A stretch of DNA of 54,050 bases from Streptomyces sp. CHD11 (GTDB taxonomy: Bacteria; Actinomycetota; Actinomycetes; Streptomycetales; Streptomycetaceae). The stretch is taken from the NCBI RefSeq assembly GCF_018638295.1, contig NZ_JABTTS010000030.1:135884-189933 (forward strand). Direction: 5' to 3'. This document shows, piece after piece, positions 7,320-15,045 of the stretch. The notes under the pieces are model-generated. The model saw only the letters and a list, made by a program, of their open reading frames with translations. It had not been told where the DNA came from and made no database searches. The first letter of the stretch is position 1. Every line of letters begins with the position of its first letter. Position numbers and translations under genes: made by a program.

Positions 7320-8060
7320 TTACCCGACCAGACGGACGTCGGAACCCTTCACCGTGATGTCCACGCCGTTCCCGCCGGCCTCGACCTTGTCCAGGCGGAT
7401 CCCGCCGGGCAGTCCGTCGATCGTCTGCTCGAAGTCCGTGATCCGCCGCACCCGCGACTCGGCCGGCGCGACCCCTCCGAACTCGGGCAGCGCGTCGGCC
7501 TTGACCCGTACGGTGTTGCCGTCCACGACCGTCACCGAGCTGAGCACGAAGACCGGTTCGGGCAGCTTGGTGCCCAGCACGGTGGCCTCGACGGCGACCT
7601 TGATCTTCCCGTTGCCGCCGTCGGAGAGACCGACGACCTCGGCGGTGACACCGGGGGCCACCTCGGTGGTCTCGGACTTGGCCGTCTTCAGCAACTCGTC
7701 GTAGGCGACGGTCGCCGTGCCGGTGGCGCTGTCGGCGACGGCGGAGCCGAAGTCGCTGGAGAACTCGACGCCGGTCATGTCGGCGCGCAGATCGCCGATG
7801 CGGATCTTCTCGGCGCCGTCACCGGTGGCGGCCTCGTAGCCCTCGATACCGACCTCGACCTCGTCGAGGGTGCCGCCGATCACCTGGGTCAGGAAGGGGA
7901 AGCCCTTGATGGACACATCGGGGGTGGTGGCGAGGTTCTCGTTCACCTTCAGCCGGTCCGCCGCCTCGCCTTCGGCGAGATTGACCGCGACACGGTCCAC
8001 GATCACGAAGATCCCGCCCACGATCACGAGGACGATGAGCAGTATTCGCAGTGCGCGCAT
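7320..8060 (-). CDS. LmeA-like phospholipid-binding protein (DUF2993)
   Basis: A 246-aa protein with an N-terminal signal anchor (MRALRILLIVLVIVGGIFVIVD) followed by the DUF2993 domain: VAVNLAEGEAADRLKV, DVSIKGFPFLTQVIGG and TLDEVEVGIEGYEA are typical of the family. The mycobacterial member LmeA binds phosphoinositides and works in lipoglycan elongation in the periplasm. The role in Streptomyces is unknown; envelope lipid binding is inferred. The ATG at 8060 was chosen because the hydrophobic anchor begins there. The gene appears monocistronic; 262 bases without features separate it from the next gene. Confidence 0.83.
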   Translation of the reverse strand: MRALRILLIVLVIVGGIFVIVDRVAVNLAEGEAADRLKVNENLATTPDVSIKGFPFLTQVIGGTLDEVEVGIEGYEAATGDGAEKIRIGDLRADMTGVEFSSDFGSAVADSATGTATVAYDELLKTAKSETTEVAPGVTAEVVGLSDGGNGKIKVAVEATVLGTKLPEPVFVLSSVTVVDGNTVRVKADALPEFGGVAPAESRVRRITDFEQTIDGLPGGIRLDKVEAGGNGVDITVKGSDVRLVG

Positions 8061-8322
8061 GCGATGTTTTCCCCCACCTGGGCTGTTACGACGGCATTCC
8101 CCGACGACCGGGTGGCCGTCCTGCGCGAGAGTAACGCGCGGCCGGGCGGCCTCCCGCGAATTGTCGATCACCTGTGACAGGCAGGCGGCGGAGGGAGCGG
8201 ACCAGCCGGCCGCGTACCGCGGAAGGAGGCGGGGCGGGGGTGGCCGCCCGCAGCGGCGGGCGCGGACCCGGAACCCGCAGGCGCCGGACGCCCACGCCCC
8301 GCCCACCCGCGGACATCGACCG

Positions 8323-9456
8323 TCAACCGGCCACGCGGCCCAGCACGTACACCGCGGGGCCCGCTGTCGCCAGCGGCAGCGCGACGCCCGCCGTGAAGTG
8401 GACGAACCGCGAGGGATAGTCGTAGCTCGCGACCCGGTGGCCGATCAGCGCGCAGACGGCCGCGCCCGCGCCGAGACCCGCCCCCGGGGCTTCCATCCCC
8501 CCGACCGCGAACCCGGCCCCCGCCGCGGCCGCCACCGCGATCACCACGGACACCGCGGTCGGCAAAGGCAGCGCCCGCACCGCCACCGCCGCCGCCACGG
8601 CGACCGCGCCCACGGTCACCGCGTCCGCGTCCGCCGCCAGGTATCCGCCCGCCGCGATCGCCAGCGCCGCCGCGACGACCGTCGCCATCAGCCCGTACAT
8701 CCGCTCGTCGGGATCCGCGTGCGACCTCAGCTGCATCACCAGTGCCAGCAGGACCCATACGCCGAGCGTCCCGAGGATCGCCGCAGGCGACCGGTCCGAC
8801 GCCAGCAGCGCCGCGTCCGCGACCAGCGCACCCAGGAAGCCCAGCGCGATCCCCTGCCGGGCCGGCCACATCCCGTTCAGCCGGAACCAGCCCGCCGCCG
8901 TGACCGCCTGCAGCAGCACCAGCGGCACCAGCAGCGCGTACGTACCCAGCGCCGCTCCGCCCGCGAGCAGCAGTCCCAGCACCGCGGTGAGTACGGCCGG
9001 CTGCATTCCGGGCTCGATGACCGGCGAACGGCCCTCCGCCCGCGCCCGCTGCGCGTCGGTGACCCGCGCGTTGCCACCCAGGGTGGCCGGCCCGTAGTCC
9101 CGCCGCTGCGAGGGCTCCCCGCCGGCCACGGGTGCGGGTGCCGTGACCGGCGCGGACGCTGGTGCGGGTACGGGTACGGGTACAGGTGCCGGTTCCGGCA
9201 CCGGCGGCTGCATCTGCGTCTCCCAGGTCTGCCCCTGCCACTGCTGGGTGTGCTGCTGATCGGCGTACGGATCGCCGTAGGCCTGCTGCTGCCCGGGCCA
9301 CGCCTGCGGCGGCTGCTGACAGGGCTGCTGCGGGTGCTGCTGATAGGGCTGCGGCTGCTCCTGCTGATAGGGGTGCGGCTGCTGATAGGGCTGCGGCTGC
9401 TGATACGGCTCATACGGCTGGTGCGGCTCGTGGGACCCGTACGGCTGGTTCGTCAT
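8323..9456 (-). CDS. polytopic membrane protein with Gln/Pro/Tyr-rich N-terminus
   Basis: A 377-aa protein starting at ATG 9456, which has AGGAGG 6 bases upstream and overlaps the MoaD-like stop (ATGA). Residues 1-75 are low complexity, built of repeated Q-P-Y-x-Q-P units; 80-115 are Pro/Val/Ala-rich; from about 145 to the end there are 8-10 hydrophobic segments (AVLTAVLGLLLAGGAALG, ILGTLGVWVLLALVMQL, YGLMATVVAAALAIAAGGYL and others). The N-terminus is probably a disordered cytosolic tail. I recognise no enzyme motif; the general look resembles polytopic CTP-transferase-like proteins, but that is weak. Function unknown. Confidence 0.72.
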   Translation of the reverse strand: MTNQPYGSHEPHQPYEPYQQPQPYQQPHPYQQEQPQPYQQHPQQPCQQPPQAWPGQQQAYGDPYADQQHTQQWQGQTWETQMQPPVPEPAPVPVPVPAPASAPVTAPAPVAGGEPSQRRDYGPATLGGNARVTDAQRARAEGRSPVIEPGMQPAVLTAVLGLLLAGGAALGTYALLVPLVLLQAVTAAGWFRLNGMWPARQGIALGFLGALVADAALLASDRSPAAILGTLGVWVLLALVMQLRSHADPDERMYGLMATVVAAALAIAAGGYLAADADAVTVGAVAVAAAVAVRALPLPTAVSVVIAVAAAAGAGFAVGGMEAPGAGLGAGAAVCALIGHRVASYDYPSRFVHFTAGVALPLATAGPAVYVLGRVAG

Positions 9457-9713
9457 CGACACCCTCCTGCGAACGGCGGAAGCACCTCGACCGTGCCGCC
9501 GTCGGCCAGCCGTACCGCGTCGTGCGCGCGCTTGCCCACGGGATCACCGTCGACAAGGAACGAGCACCGCAGCAGTACACGCGTCAGTTCGCCGGAGTGC
9601 CGCGCACGGGCGGCGTCGAGCGCGCCGGCCAGCGTCTGCGCCTCGTACGCCTCCTCGGCCACCCCGGCCGCGGCCTTGGCGGCGGCCCAGTACCGCACCG
9701 TGACCTTTGCCAT
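9453..9713 (-). CDS. MoaD/ThiS family sulfur-carrier-like protein
   Basis: An 86-aa ubiquitin-fold protein: VTVRYWAAAKAAAG at the N-terminus, VDGDPVGKRAHDAVRLADGGTVEVLPPFAGG at the C-terminus. Such proteins carry thiocarboxylate sulfur on a terminal Gly-Gly for molybdopterin or cysteine synthesis. Here the Gly-Gly is followed by Cys-Arg before the stop, so the classical free di-glycine end is not encoded; processing would be required, or the protein is not a sulfur carrier. The stop overlaps the start of the membrane protein gene, so the two are coupled. No other molybdenum cofactor gene is nearby. Confidence 0.75.
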   Translation of the reverse strand: MAKVTVRYWAAAKAAAGVAEEAYEAQTLAGALDAARARHSGELTRVLLRCSFLVDGDPVGKRAHDAVRLADGGTVEVLPPFAGGCR

Positions 9714-9760
9714 CTGCTCGTTCCTCGATCGGAAATCGGTTGACGGTGAACACCGTCAGG

Positions 9761-10714
9761 CTAGCCCGCCCGGGCGACCACCCAGTCCCCGATCCGCCCG
9801 AGCAGCGGCTCCGGCGCCGCGTTCTCCGCGTGACCCATGCCGGCCTCGACCCACAGTTCCCCGTGCTCCCCGGCGGCGGCCGCCAGCATCCGCGGGTGGT
9901 CGAGCGGGAAGTAGCCGTCCCGGTCCCCGTGCACGATCAGCAGCGGTGTGGGAGCGATCCGCGGCACCGCCTCGACCGGCGACAGCGGTACGGGGTCCCA
10001 CCGCCGGTGATGGATCCGCGTACGCAGCCCGTACCTCCCGACCAGCCGGCCGGAGGGCCGGGTCACGAGCCAGTGCAGCCGCCGCATGGGGGCGGTGCCC
10101 CGGTAGAACCACCGCGCGGGCGCGCTCACCGACACCACGGCGTCCACTCCCGCCTCCCGGCCGGTCGCGGCATGCCGCAGCACCACGGAGCCCCCCATGG
10201 AGAACCCGACGGTGGCCACCCGCGCGTACCCCAGCGCACGGGCCCACCCCACCGCCGCCGCGAGGTCGAGGACCTCCCGGTCCCCCACGGTCGACCGCCC
10301 GCCCGACGCCCCGTGCCCCCGGAAGGAGAACGTCACGACACCCCCGTACCGCGCGAGGGCCCGTGCCACCCGTCGCACATGCGGCCGGTCCGCCTCCCCG
10401 GTGAATCCGTGCGCGACGACGAACACGAGATCGCACGCGGAAGCGGAAGACGAAGCGGAAGAGGAATCGGGCCCCGGTTCGTGTACGGCATCGATCGCCA
10501 CACCGTCCTCGGTGCGCAGGAAGAGCCGCGACGGCGTACGGCCGCGCGTCACCTCACGCGTCGCGGGACACGGACCCGTGACGGACCGAAGGGTGGGCCG
10601 ATCGGAGGATCGACCAGAGGCCTGATCGAGGGGCTGGTCGACCCCTGGACCGCTGGGTCGACCAGGGGGTTGATCCGTGGATCGCGCCACATGACCTGCC
10701 GGACCGGTGCTCAT
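9761..10714 (-). CDS. alpha/beta hydrolase
   Basis: A 317-aa protein of the alpha/beta-hydrolase fold. The oxyanion region FVVAHGFTGEADRPHV, the nucleophile elbow GFSMGG (catalytic Ser), the acid region PTPLLIVHGDRDGYFP and a C-terminal GMGHAENA with the catalytic His are in the expected order. It resembles the serine aminopeptidase/esterase type (Hydrolase_4); the substrate is unknown. The first ~55 residues are low complexity with repeated D-Q-P and G-R-x-S motifs over a perfect DNA inverted repeat (10634-10665), and no good ribosome-binding site precedes ATG 10714, so the true start may lie downstream, for example GTG 10552. Divergent from glnR. Confidence 0.8.
   Translation of the reverse strand: MSTGPAGHVARSTDQPPGRPSGPGVDQPLDQASGRSSDRPTLRSVTGPCPATREVTRGRTPSRLFLRTEDGVAIDAVHEPGPDSSSASSSASACDLVFVVAHGFTGEADRPHVRRVARALARYGGVVTFSFRGHGASGGRSTVGDREVLDLAAAVGWARALGYARVATVGFSMGGSVVLRHAATGREAGVDAVVSVSAPARWFYRGTAPMRRLHWLVTRPSGRLVGRYGLRTRIHHRRWDPVPLSPVEAVPRIAPTPLLIVHGDRDGYFPLDHPRMLAAAAGEHGELWVEAGMGHAENAAPEPLLGRIGDWVVARAG
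10634..10665. repeat. perfect 11-bp inverted repeat in the hydrolase 5' region
   Basis: CTGGTCGACCC (10634-10644) and GGGTCGACCAG (10655-10665), separated by 10 bases. It lies inside the low-complexity N-terminal part of the hydrolase ORF, among several further GATC/GTCGAC elements. It could be a hairpin, an operator, or an artefact of the repeat-rich sequence. Confidence 0.5.
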
Positions 10715-10882
10715 GTCGGCTATTCTGCTCCGAAGAGGACTCGGGCAGCGAAGCCCCCGGGTCCTTTTGTGCTTTCGGAAGCGTTGTATACGAACGCGGG
10801 AGACCGCGGGTGTACGAGGCCGTCGGACGCACGCAGCAATGCCGTAAACGTCCTCGCAGGGACCGAGGAGGAACCAGACGTT

Positions 10883-10963
10883 ATGGGCGAGCGAACCGTG
10901 CACGACCACAGAACGGCCCCGAACCGAGCCATCCGGATCCTGGCAGGTGAGGAGAGTCGATGA
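10883..10963 (+). CDS. 26-aa upstream ORF coupled to glnR
   Basis: ATG at 10883 is preceded by AGGAGG (10866-10871; 11-base gap) and reads 26 codons (MGERTVHDHR...LAGEESR) to a TGA that overlaps the glnR ATG (ATGA, 10960-10963). glnR has its own Shine-Dalgarno (GAGGAG, 5-base gap) inside this ORF. The codon third-position GC is lower than in neighbouring genes, so it may act as a leader for translational coupling rather than give a functional peptide. No homologue was recognised. Confidence 0.45.
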   Translation: MGERTVHDHRTAPNRAIRILAGEESR

Positions 10964-11739
10964 GTTCTCTGCTGCTCCTGACCAACGCACTCCAGCCGTC
11001 GACGGAGGTGCTTCCCGCCCTCGGCCTGCTCCTGCACAACGTACGCGTGGCACCCGCGGAGGGTCCGGCCCTGGTCGACACCCCCGGTGCCGACGTCATC
11101 CTCGTCGACGGCCGCCGCGACCTTCCGCAGGTCCGCAGCCTCTGCCAGCTGCTGCGCTCCACCGGCCCCGGCTGCCCGCTCGTCCTGGTGGTCACGGAGG
11201 GCGGTCTCGCGGCCGTCACCGCCGACTGGGGCATCGACGACGTCCTGCTGGACACGGCGGGCCCCGCCGAGGTGGAGGCCCGGCTGCGCCTGGCCATGGG
11301 CCGCCAGCAGATCGTCAACGACGACTCCCCGATGGAGATCCGCAACGGCGACCTCTCCGTCGACGAGGCGACGTACTCCGCGAAACTCAAGGGCCGGATC
11401 CTCGACCTGACCTTCAAGGAATTCGAACTCCTGAAATATCTCGCGCAGCACCCCGGCCGGGTCTTCACCCGCGCCCAGCTTCTCCAGGAGGTCTGGGGTT
11501 ACGACTACTTCGGCGGCACCCGCACGGTCGACGTGCACGTACGACGCCTGCGCGCCAAACTCGGCCCCGAGCACGAGTCGCTGATCGGCACCGTCCGGAA
11601 CGTCGGTTATCGATTCGTTACGCCGGAAAAGGCGGAACGCGCGGCCGGCGAGACGAAGACCAAGGGCGACCGGCAAAAGGCGGCGGATACGGACGAGGCG
11701 CCCGCGGGAACCCCCGCCGAGGCACCGTCACGGACGTGA
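10960..11739 (+). CDS. glnR: GlnR, global nitrogen regulator (atypical OmpR-type)
   Basis: A 259-aa orphan response regulator. Residues 1-115 form a degenerate receiver: Asp50 and Arg52 are present (ILVDGRRD), but the usual acidic pocket and Lys are missing, as known for GlnR, which dimerises without phosphorylation. Residues 125-225 form the OmpR winged helix (LTFKEFELLKYLAQHPGRVF, VDVHVRRLRAKLG, VGYRFV). The Lys/Glu-rich tail of about 35 aa is dispensable-looking. GlnR controls ammonium uptake, glutamine synthetases, nitrate and urea use in Streptomyces. No histidine kinase is adjacent. It is preceded by a coupled 26-aa ORF, which may modulate its translation. Confidence 0.93.
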   Translation: MSSLLLLTNALQPSTEVLPALGLLLHNVRVAPAEGPALVDTPGADVILVDGRRDLPQVRSLCQLLRSTGPGCPLVLVVTEGGLAAVTADWGIDDVLLDTAGPAEVEARLRLAMGRQQIVNDDSPMEIRNGDLSVDEATYSAKLKGRILDLTFKEFELLKYLAQHPGRVFTRAQLLQEVWGYDYFGGTRTVDVHVRRLRAKLGPEHESLIGTVRNVGYRFVTPEKAERAAGETKTKGDRQKAADTDEAPAGTPAEAPSRT

Positions 11740-11820
11740 CCGCCACACACATGAGCCTCGCGTCCGCGCATACGAGCCGTTTCCGCGCTGTTCGGAACCC
11801 TCTTCGCTCCCTGCCCGTCC

Positions 11821-11832
11821 CGGATATATCCG
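11821..11832. promoter_or_regulatory. 12-bp palindrome before the LacI gene, candidate auto-operator
   Basis: CGGATATATCCG is a perfect palindrome at 11821-11832, directly before a -10-like TAGACT (11835-11840). The GTG start at 11847 is 7 bases past the -10, so the transcript may be leaderless. The location fits autorepression by the LacI-family product; inferred. Confidence 0.45.
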
Positions 11833-11846
11833 CGTAGACTCCGCGC

Positions 11847-12869
11847 GTGGCCAAGGTAACCAGGGATGATGTGGCGCGGCTGGCGGGTACGTCCACCGCC
11901 GTCGTCAGTTACGTCATCAACAACGGACCCCGGCCGGTTGCCCCGGCCACGCGCGAGCGCGTTCTCGGCGCGATCAAGGAGCTGGGGTACCGGCCCGACC
12001 GCGTCGCCCAGGCGATGGCGTCCCGGCGCACGGATCTCATAGGCCTGATCGTGCCGGACGCGCGCCAGCCCTTCTTCGGGGAGATGGCGCACGCGGTCGA
12101 ACAGGCCGCGTCCGAGCGCGGGAAAATGGTGCTCGTCGGGAACTCCGACTACATCGGTGAGCGCGAGGTCCACTATCTGCGCGCCTTCCTCGGCATGCGC
12201 GTCTCCGGGCTGATCCTGGTCAGCCACGCGCTGAACGACCTGGCCGCCGCGGAGATCGACGCCTGGGACGCCCGGGTGGTCCTGCTGCACGAGCGCCCGG
12301 AGGCGATCGACGACGTCGCGGTCGTCACGGACGACCTCGGCGGCGCCCAGCTCGCCGTACGCCACCTGCTGGAGCACGGGAACGCGTACGTGGCCTGTGT
12401 CGGCGGCACGGCGGAGACCCCCGCCGTGGGCGACCCCGTCTCGGACCACGTCGAGGGCTGGCGGCGCGCGATGCAGGAGGCCGGCCTGCCGACCGAGGGC
12501 CGCCTCTTCGAGGCCCCGTACAACCGCTACGACGCCTACCGCATCGGGCTGGACATCCTCTCCGGACCCGACCGCCCGCCGGCCGTCTTCTGCTCCACCG
12601 ACGACCAGGCGATCGGCATCCTGCGCGCCGCGCGGGAACTGCGCATCGACGTGCCGGGGGAGCTCGCGGTCGCCGGGTTCGACGACATCAAGGAGGCGGC
12701 GCTCGCCGACCCGCCCCTGACCACCGTCGCCTCCGACCGCCCGGCGATGGCCCGGTCGGCGGTCGACCTCGTCCTGGACGACGGCGTCCGGGTGGCGGGC
12801 TCGCGCCGCGAACGCCTGAAGGTGTTTCCCTCCCGCCTGGTGACCCGCCAGTCCTGCGGCTGCGCGTAA
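11847..12869 (+). CDS. LacI family transcriptional regulator
   Basis: A 340-aa repressor. Residues 4-55 are the LacI helix-turn-helix and hinge (VTRDDVARLAGTSTAVVSYVINNG, ATRERVLGAIKELGYRPD); from about 60 the periplasmic-binding-protein-like effector domain (LIGLIVPDARQPFFGEMAHAVEQ, GLILVSHALND, VAVAGFDDIKEAALADPPLTTV). The C-terminus SRLVTRQSCGC is typical of sugar-responsive members. The effector is unknown and no sugar operon adjoins. The GTG start is close to a -10-like element, with no Shine-Dalgarno, so a leaderless mRNA is likely. A palindrome at 11821-11832 may be its own operator. Confidence 0.9.
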   Translation: MAKVTRDDVARLAGTSTAVVSYVINNGPRPVAPATRERVLGAIKELGYRPDRVAQAMASRRTDLIGLIVPDARQPFFGEMAHAVEQAASERGKMVLVGNSDYIGEREVHYLRAFLGMRVSGLILVSHALNDLAAAEIDAWDARVVLLHERPEAIDDVAVVTDDLGGAQLAVRHLLEHGNAYVACVGGTAETPAVGDPVSDHVEGWRRAMQEAGLPTEGRLFEAPYNRYDAYRIGLDILSGPDRPPAVFCSTDDQAIGILRAARELRIDVPGELAVAGFDDIKEAALADPPLTTVASDRPAMARSAVDLVLDDGVRVAGSRRERLKVFPSRLVTRQSCGCA

Positions 12870-13177
12870 CCGGCCCGCGCACGCCGCACGGCGGGCGCCC
12901 CGGCCCGGATCACCGCGCCAAGGGCCTCGCCCGTCCCGACACCGCGCCACCGACCCTTCGGCCGGACACCACACCGCGGGTGCCTGCCCTGCCGCGTGGA
13001 CACCGCGCCGCAGGTGCCTGCACCGCCACCGCGCCTCTGACCTGCGTCCGGACACCGCAGCGCGGCTCCCTGCCCTGTCACCGCACCCTCGCCCTTCATA
13101 TCGGGCATACACGGTTCTGTCGGGCTTCTCAGCGAGCACTCAGGGTGTTCTCATCGTCGGGCGCGAGGCTCGTGAAC
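12870..13177. other. 308-bp intergenic region with degenerate repeats and operator-like elements
   Basis: No gene is seen. The first ~220 bases contain three imperfect copies of a GGACACCGC...GGTGCCTGCC element (around 12965-13080) of unknown meaning. The last 60 bases hold three CTCAG/T direct repeats (13128-13154) upstream of the protease gene. Confidence 0.5.
13128..13154 (+). promoter_or_regulatory. three 11-bp-spaced CTCAG/CTCAT direct repeats, candidate response-regulator site
   Basis: CTCAG (13128), CTCAG (13139) and CTCAT (13150) occur at exact 11-bp steps, the arrangement bound by tandem OmpR-family regulators. They lie 24 bases before the protease start, and an OmpR-type regulator is encoded just downstream (14305). 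Control of the protease by that regulator is inferred; mycobacterial MprA-pepD is the model. Confidence 0.45.
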
Positions 13178-14179
13178 ATGACCGAGAGCCCTCGCCCGAG
13201 CGGCGAGTCCGAGAGCAGCACGCACCAGGTGAACCCCGCGTGGCCGCCGCCGCCGGCGTACGCGCCGGAAGCCGCGGCGGCCCCCGCGCAGCCCTCGCAC
13301 CATGTCCCGCGGCGAAGGCGCGCCCGTGGCCCCGCCACCCTGCTCGCCGCCGTGGCGATCGTCGCGGCGGCCGTCGGCGGCGGCACCGCCTACGGCATCC
13401 AGGAGCTGACCGGCGACGGCTCGGCCGCCTCCTCGAGTTCGACCAGCACCCACGTCGTACCGTCGAGCCAGAAGGGCACGGTCTCCGGTGTCGCCAGGGC
13501 GGTCGGTCCGAGCATCGTCGAGATCAGGGCGACCACCGGCACCGGCTCCTCCACCGGCTCCGGTGTGATCATCTCGGACGACGGTGAGATCATCACCAAC
13601 AACCACGTCGTCGCCGGGGCCTCCTCGGTCAAGGTGCGCACCGACGACGGCACGGCGTACACGGCGAAGGTCGTCGGCACCGACAGCGGCAAGGACCTGG
13701 CGCTGATCAAGCTCGAGAACGCCTCCGGTCTGACGGAGGCCACGCTCGGTGAGTCCGACGGCGTGCAGGTAGGGGACCAGGTCGTGGCGATCGGCTCGCC
13801 CGAGGGCCTGACCGGCACGGTGACCAGCGGTATCGTCTCCGCGCTCGACCGGGACGTGACCGTCTCGACGGACCAGAGCCGGGGACAGCAGCGGGGTGGC
13901 GGCTGGCCGTTCGAGTACGACGGCCGCCAGTTCAACGGCGACACCGGCGGCTCGACCACCACGTACAAGGCGATCCAGACCGACGCCTCGCTGAACCCCG
14001 GCAACTCCGGCGGCGCGCTGATCGACATGAACGGCGACATCATCGGCGTCAACTCGGCGATGTACGCGCCCAGCGGCGCGGACTCCTCCGCGGCCGGCAG
14101 CGTGGGCCTGGGCTTCGCCATCCCGGTCGACACGGTCAAGGCCGATCTGCCGGCCCTGCGCTCCGGTGCGATGAACTGA
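13178..14179 (+). CDS. HtrA-like membrane-anchored serine protease without PDZ domain
   Basis: A 333-aa trypsin-like (S1C) protease. Residues 1-50 are cytosolic (Pro-rich, then HHVPRRRRARG), 53-75 a TM helix, 76-100 a Ser/Thr linker, then the protease domain with the triad His143 (TNNHVV), Asp173 (DSGKDLALIKL) and Ser277 (LNPGNSGGAL). It ends directly after the protease domain (GFAIPVDTVKADLPALRSGAMN); the PDZ domain usual in DegP/PepD proteins is absent. Active site outside the membrane, role in envelope protein quality control inferred. The ATG was chosen over a GTG two codons earlier on spacing. The neighbouring MprAB-like pair is its probable regulator. Confidence 0.88.
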   Translation: MTESPRPSGESESSTHQVNPAWPPPPAYAPEAAAAPAQPSHHVPRRRRARGPATLLAAVAIVAAAVGGGTAYGIQELTGDGSAASSSSTSTHVVPSSQKGTVSGVARAVGPSIVEIRATTGTGSSTGSGVIISDDGEIITNNHVVAGASSVKVRTDDGTAYTAKVVGTDSGKDLALIKLENASGLTEATLGESDGVQVGDQVVAIGSPEGLTGTVTSGIVSALDRDVTVSTDQSRGQQRGGGWPFEYDGRQFNGDTGGSTTTYKAIQTDASLNPGNSGGALIDMNGDIIGVNSAMYAPSGADSSAAGSVGLGFAIPVDTVKADLPALRSGAMN

Positions 14180-14304
14180 CGCGAGGCCGGGGAAACGTGC
14201 GACGCTGAGGACCCGGGAGACCGGACACCGGCCCTGTCTTCCCGCCCCGCCGCATCGCCGTCCTCCGCAGACAGCAGACAGCAGACAGAGGAACCCGACA
14301 TCCG

Positions 14305-15045
14305 ATGAACCCCGCCCCCGCAGAAGGCGACCGAGCCCCCCAGCGCGTCCTGATCGTCGACGACGAGCCGGCGGTGCGCGAAGCGCTCCAGCGCAGCCTG
14401 GCCTTCGAGGGGTACGGCACCGAGGTCGCCGTCGACGGCGCGGACGCCCTGGAGAAGACGGCGGCGTACCGGCCGGACCTGCTGGTCCTCGACATCCAGA
14501 TGCCCCGCATGGACGGCCTCACCGCCGCCCGCCGCATCCGTGCCACCGGCGACACCACGCCCATCCTGATGCTGACGGCCCGCGACACCGTCGGCGACCG
14601 GGTGACGGGGCTGGACGCGGGGGCCGACGACTACCTGGTCAAGCCGTTCGAGCTGGACGAGCTGTTCGCCCGTATCCGCGCGCTGCTGCGCCGCAGCTCG
14701 TACGCGGCGGCGGTGGCCGCCTCGGCCGAGTCGGACGACGTGCTCACCTTCGCCGACCTGCGGATGAACCTGGTCACGCGGGAGGTCACGCGCGGCGACC
14801 GGCCCGTGGAGCTGACCCGCACGGAGTTCACCCTGCTGGAGATGTTCATGGCCCACCCGCGGCAGGTGCTCACCCGTGAGCAGATCCTGAAGGCGGTGTG
14901 GGGCTTCGACTTCGAACCGTCCTCCAACTCGCTCGACGTGTACGTCATGTACCTGCGCCGCAAGACCGAGGCGGGCGGCGAACCGCGTCTGGTACACACG
15001 GTGCGGGGGGTGGGGTACGCGCTGCGGCAGGGCTGGCCGGAGTGA
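14305..15045 (+). CDS. OmpR-family response regulator (MprA-like)
   Basis: A 246-aa regulator. Residues 13-125 are the receiver with acidic pocket VDDEP, phospho-acceptor Asp63 (LLVLDIQMPRMDG), Thr in LMLTARD and Lys in DYLVKPFELDEL; residues 145-243 are the winged-helix DNA-binding domain (ELTRTEFTLLEMFMAHPRQVLT, SLDVYVMYLRRKTEAGG, VRGVGYALR). The context (protease before it, kinase after it) mirrors mycobacterial pepD-mprA-mprB, where the pair responds to envelope stress. Its stop overlaps the kinase GTG by 4 bases. The upstream gap has a short CAGACAG triplication (around 14266-14290). Confidence 0.9.
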   Translation: MNPAPAEGDRAPQRVLIVDDEPAVREALQRSLAFEGYGTEVAVDGADALEKTAAYRPDLLVLDIQMPRMDGLTAARRIRATGDTTPILMLTARDTVGDRVTGLDAGADDYLVKPFELDELFARIRALLRRSSYAAAVAASAESDDVLTFADLRMNLVTREVTRGDRPVELTRTEFTLLEMFMAHPRQVLTREQILKAVWGFDFEPSSNSLDVYVMYLRRKTEAGGEPRLVHTVRGVGYALRQGWPE

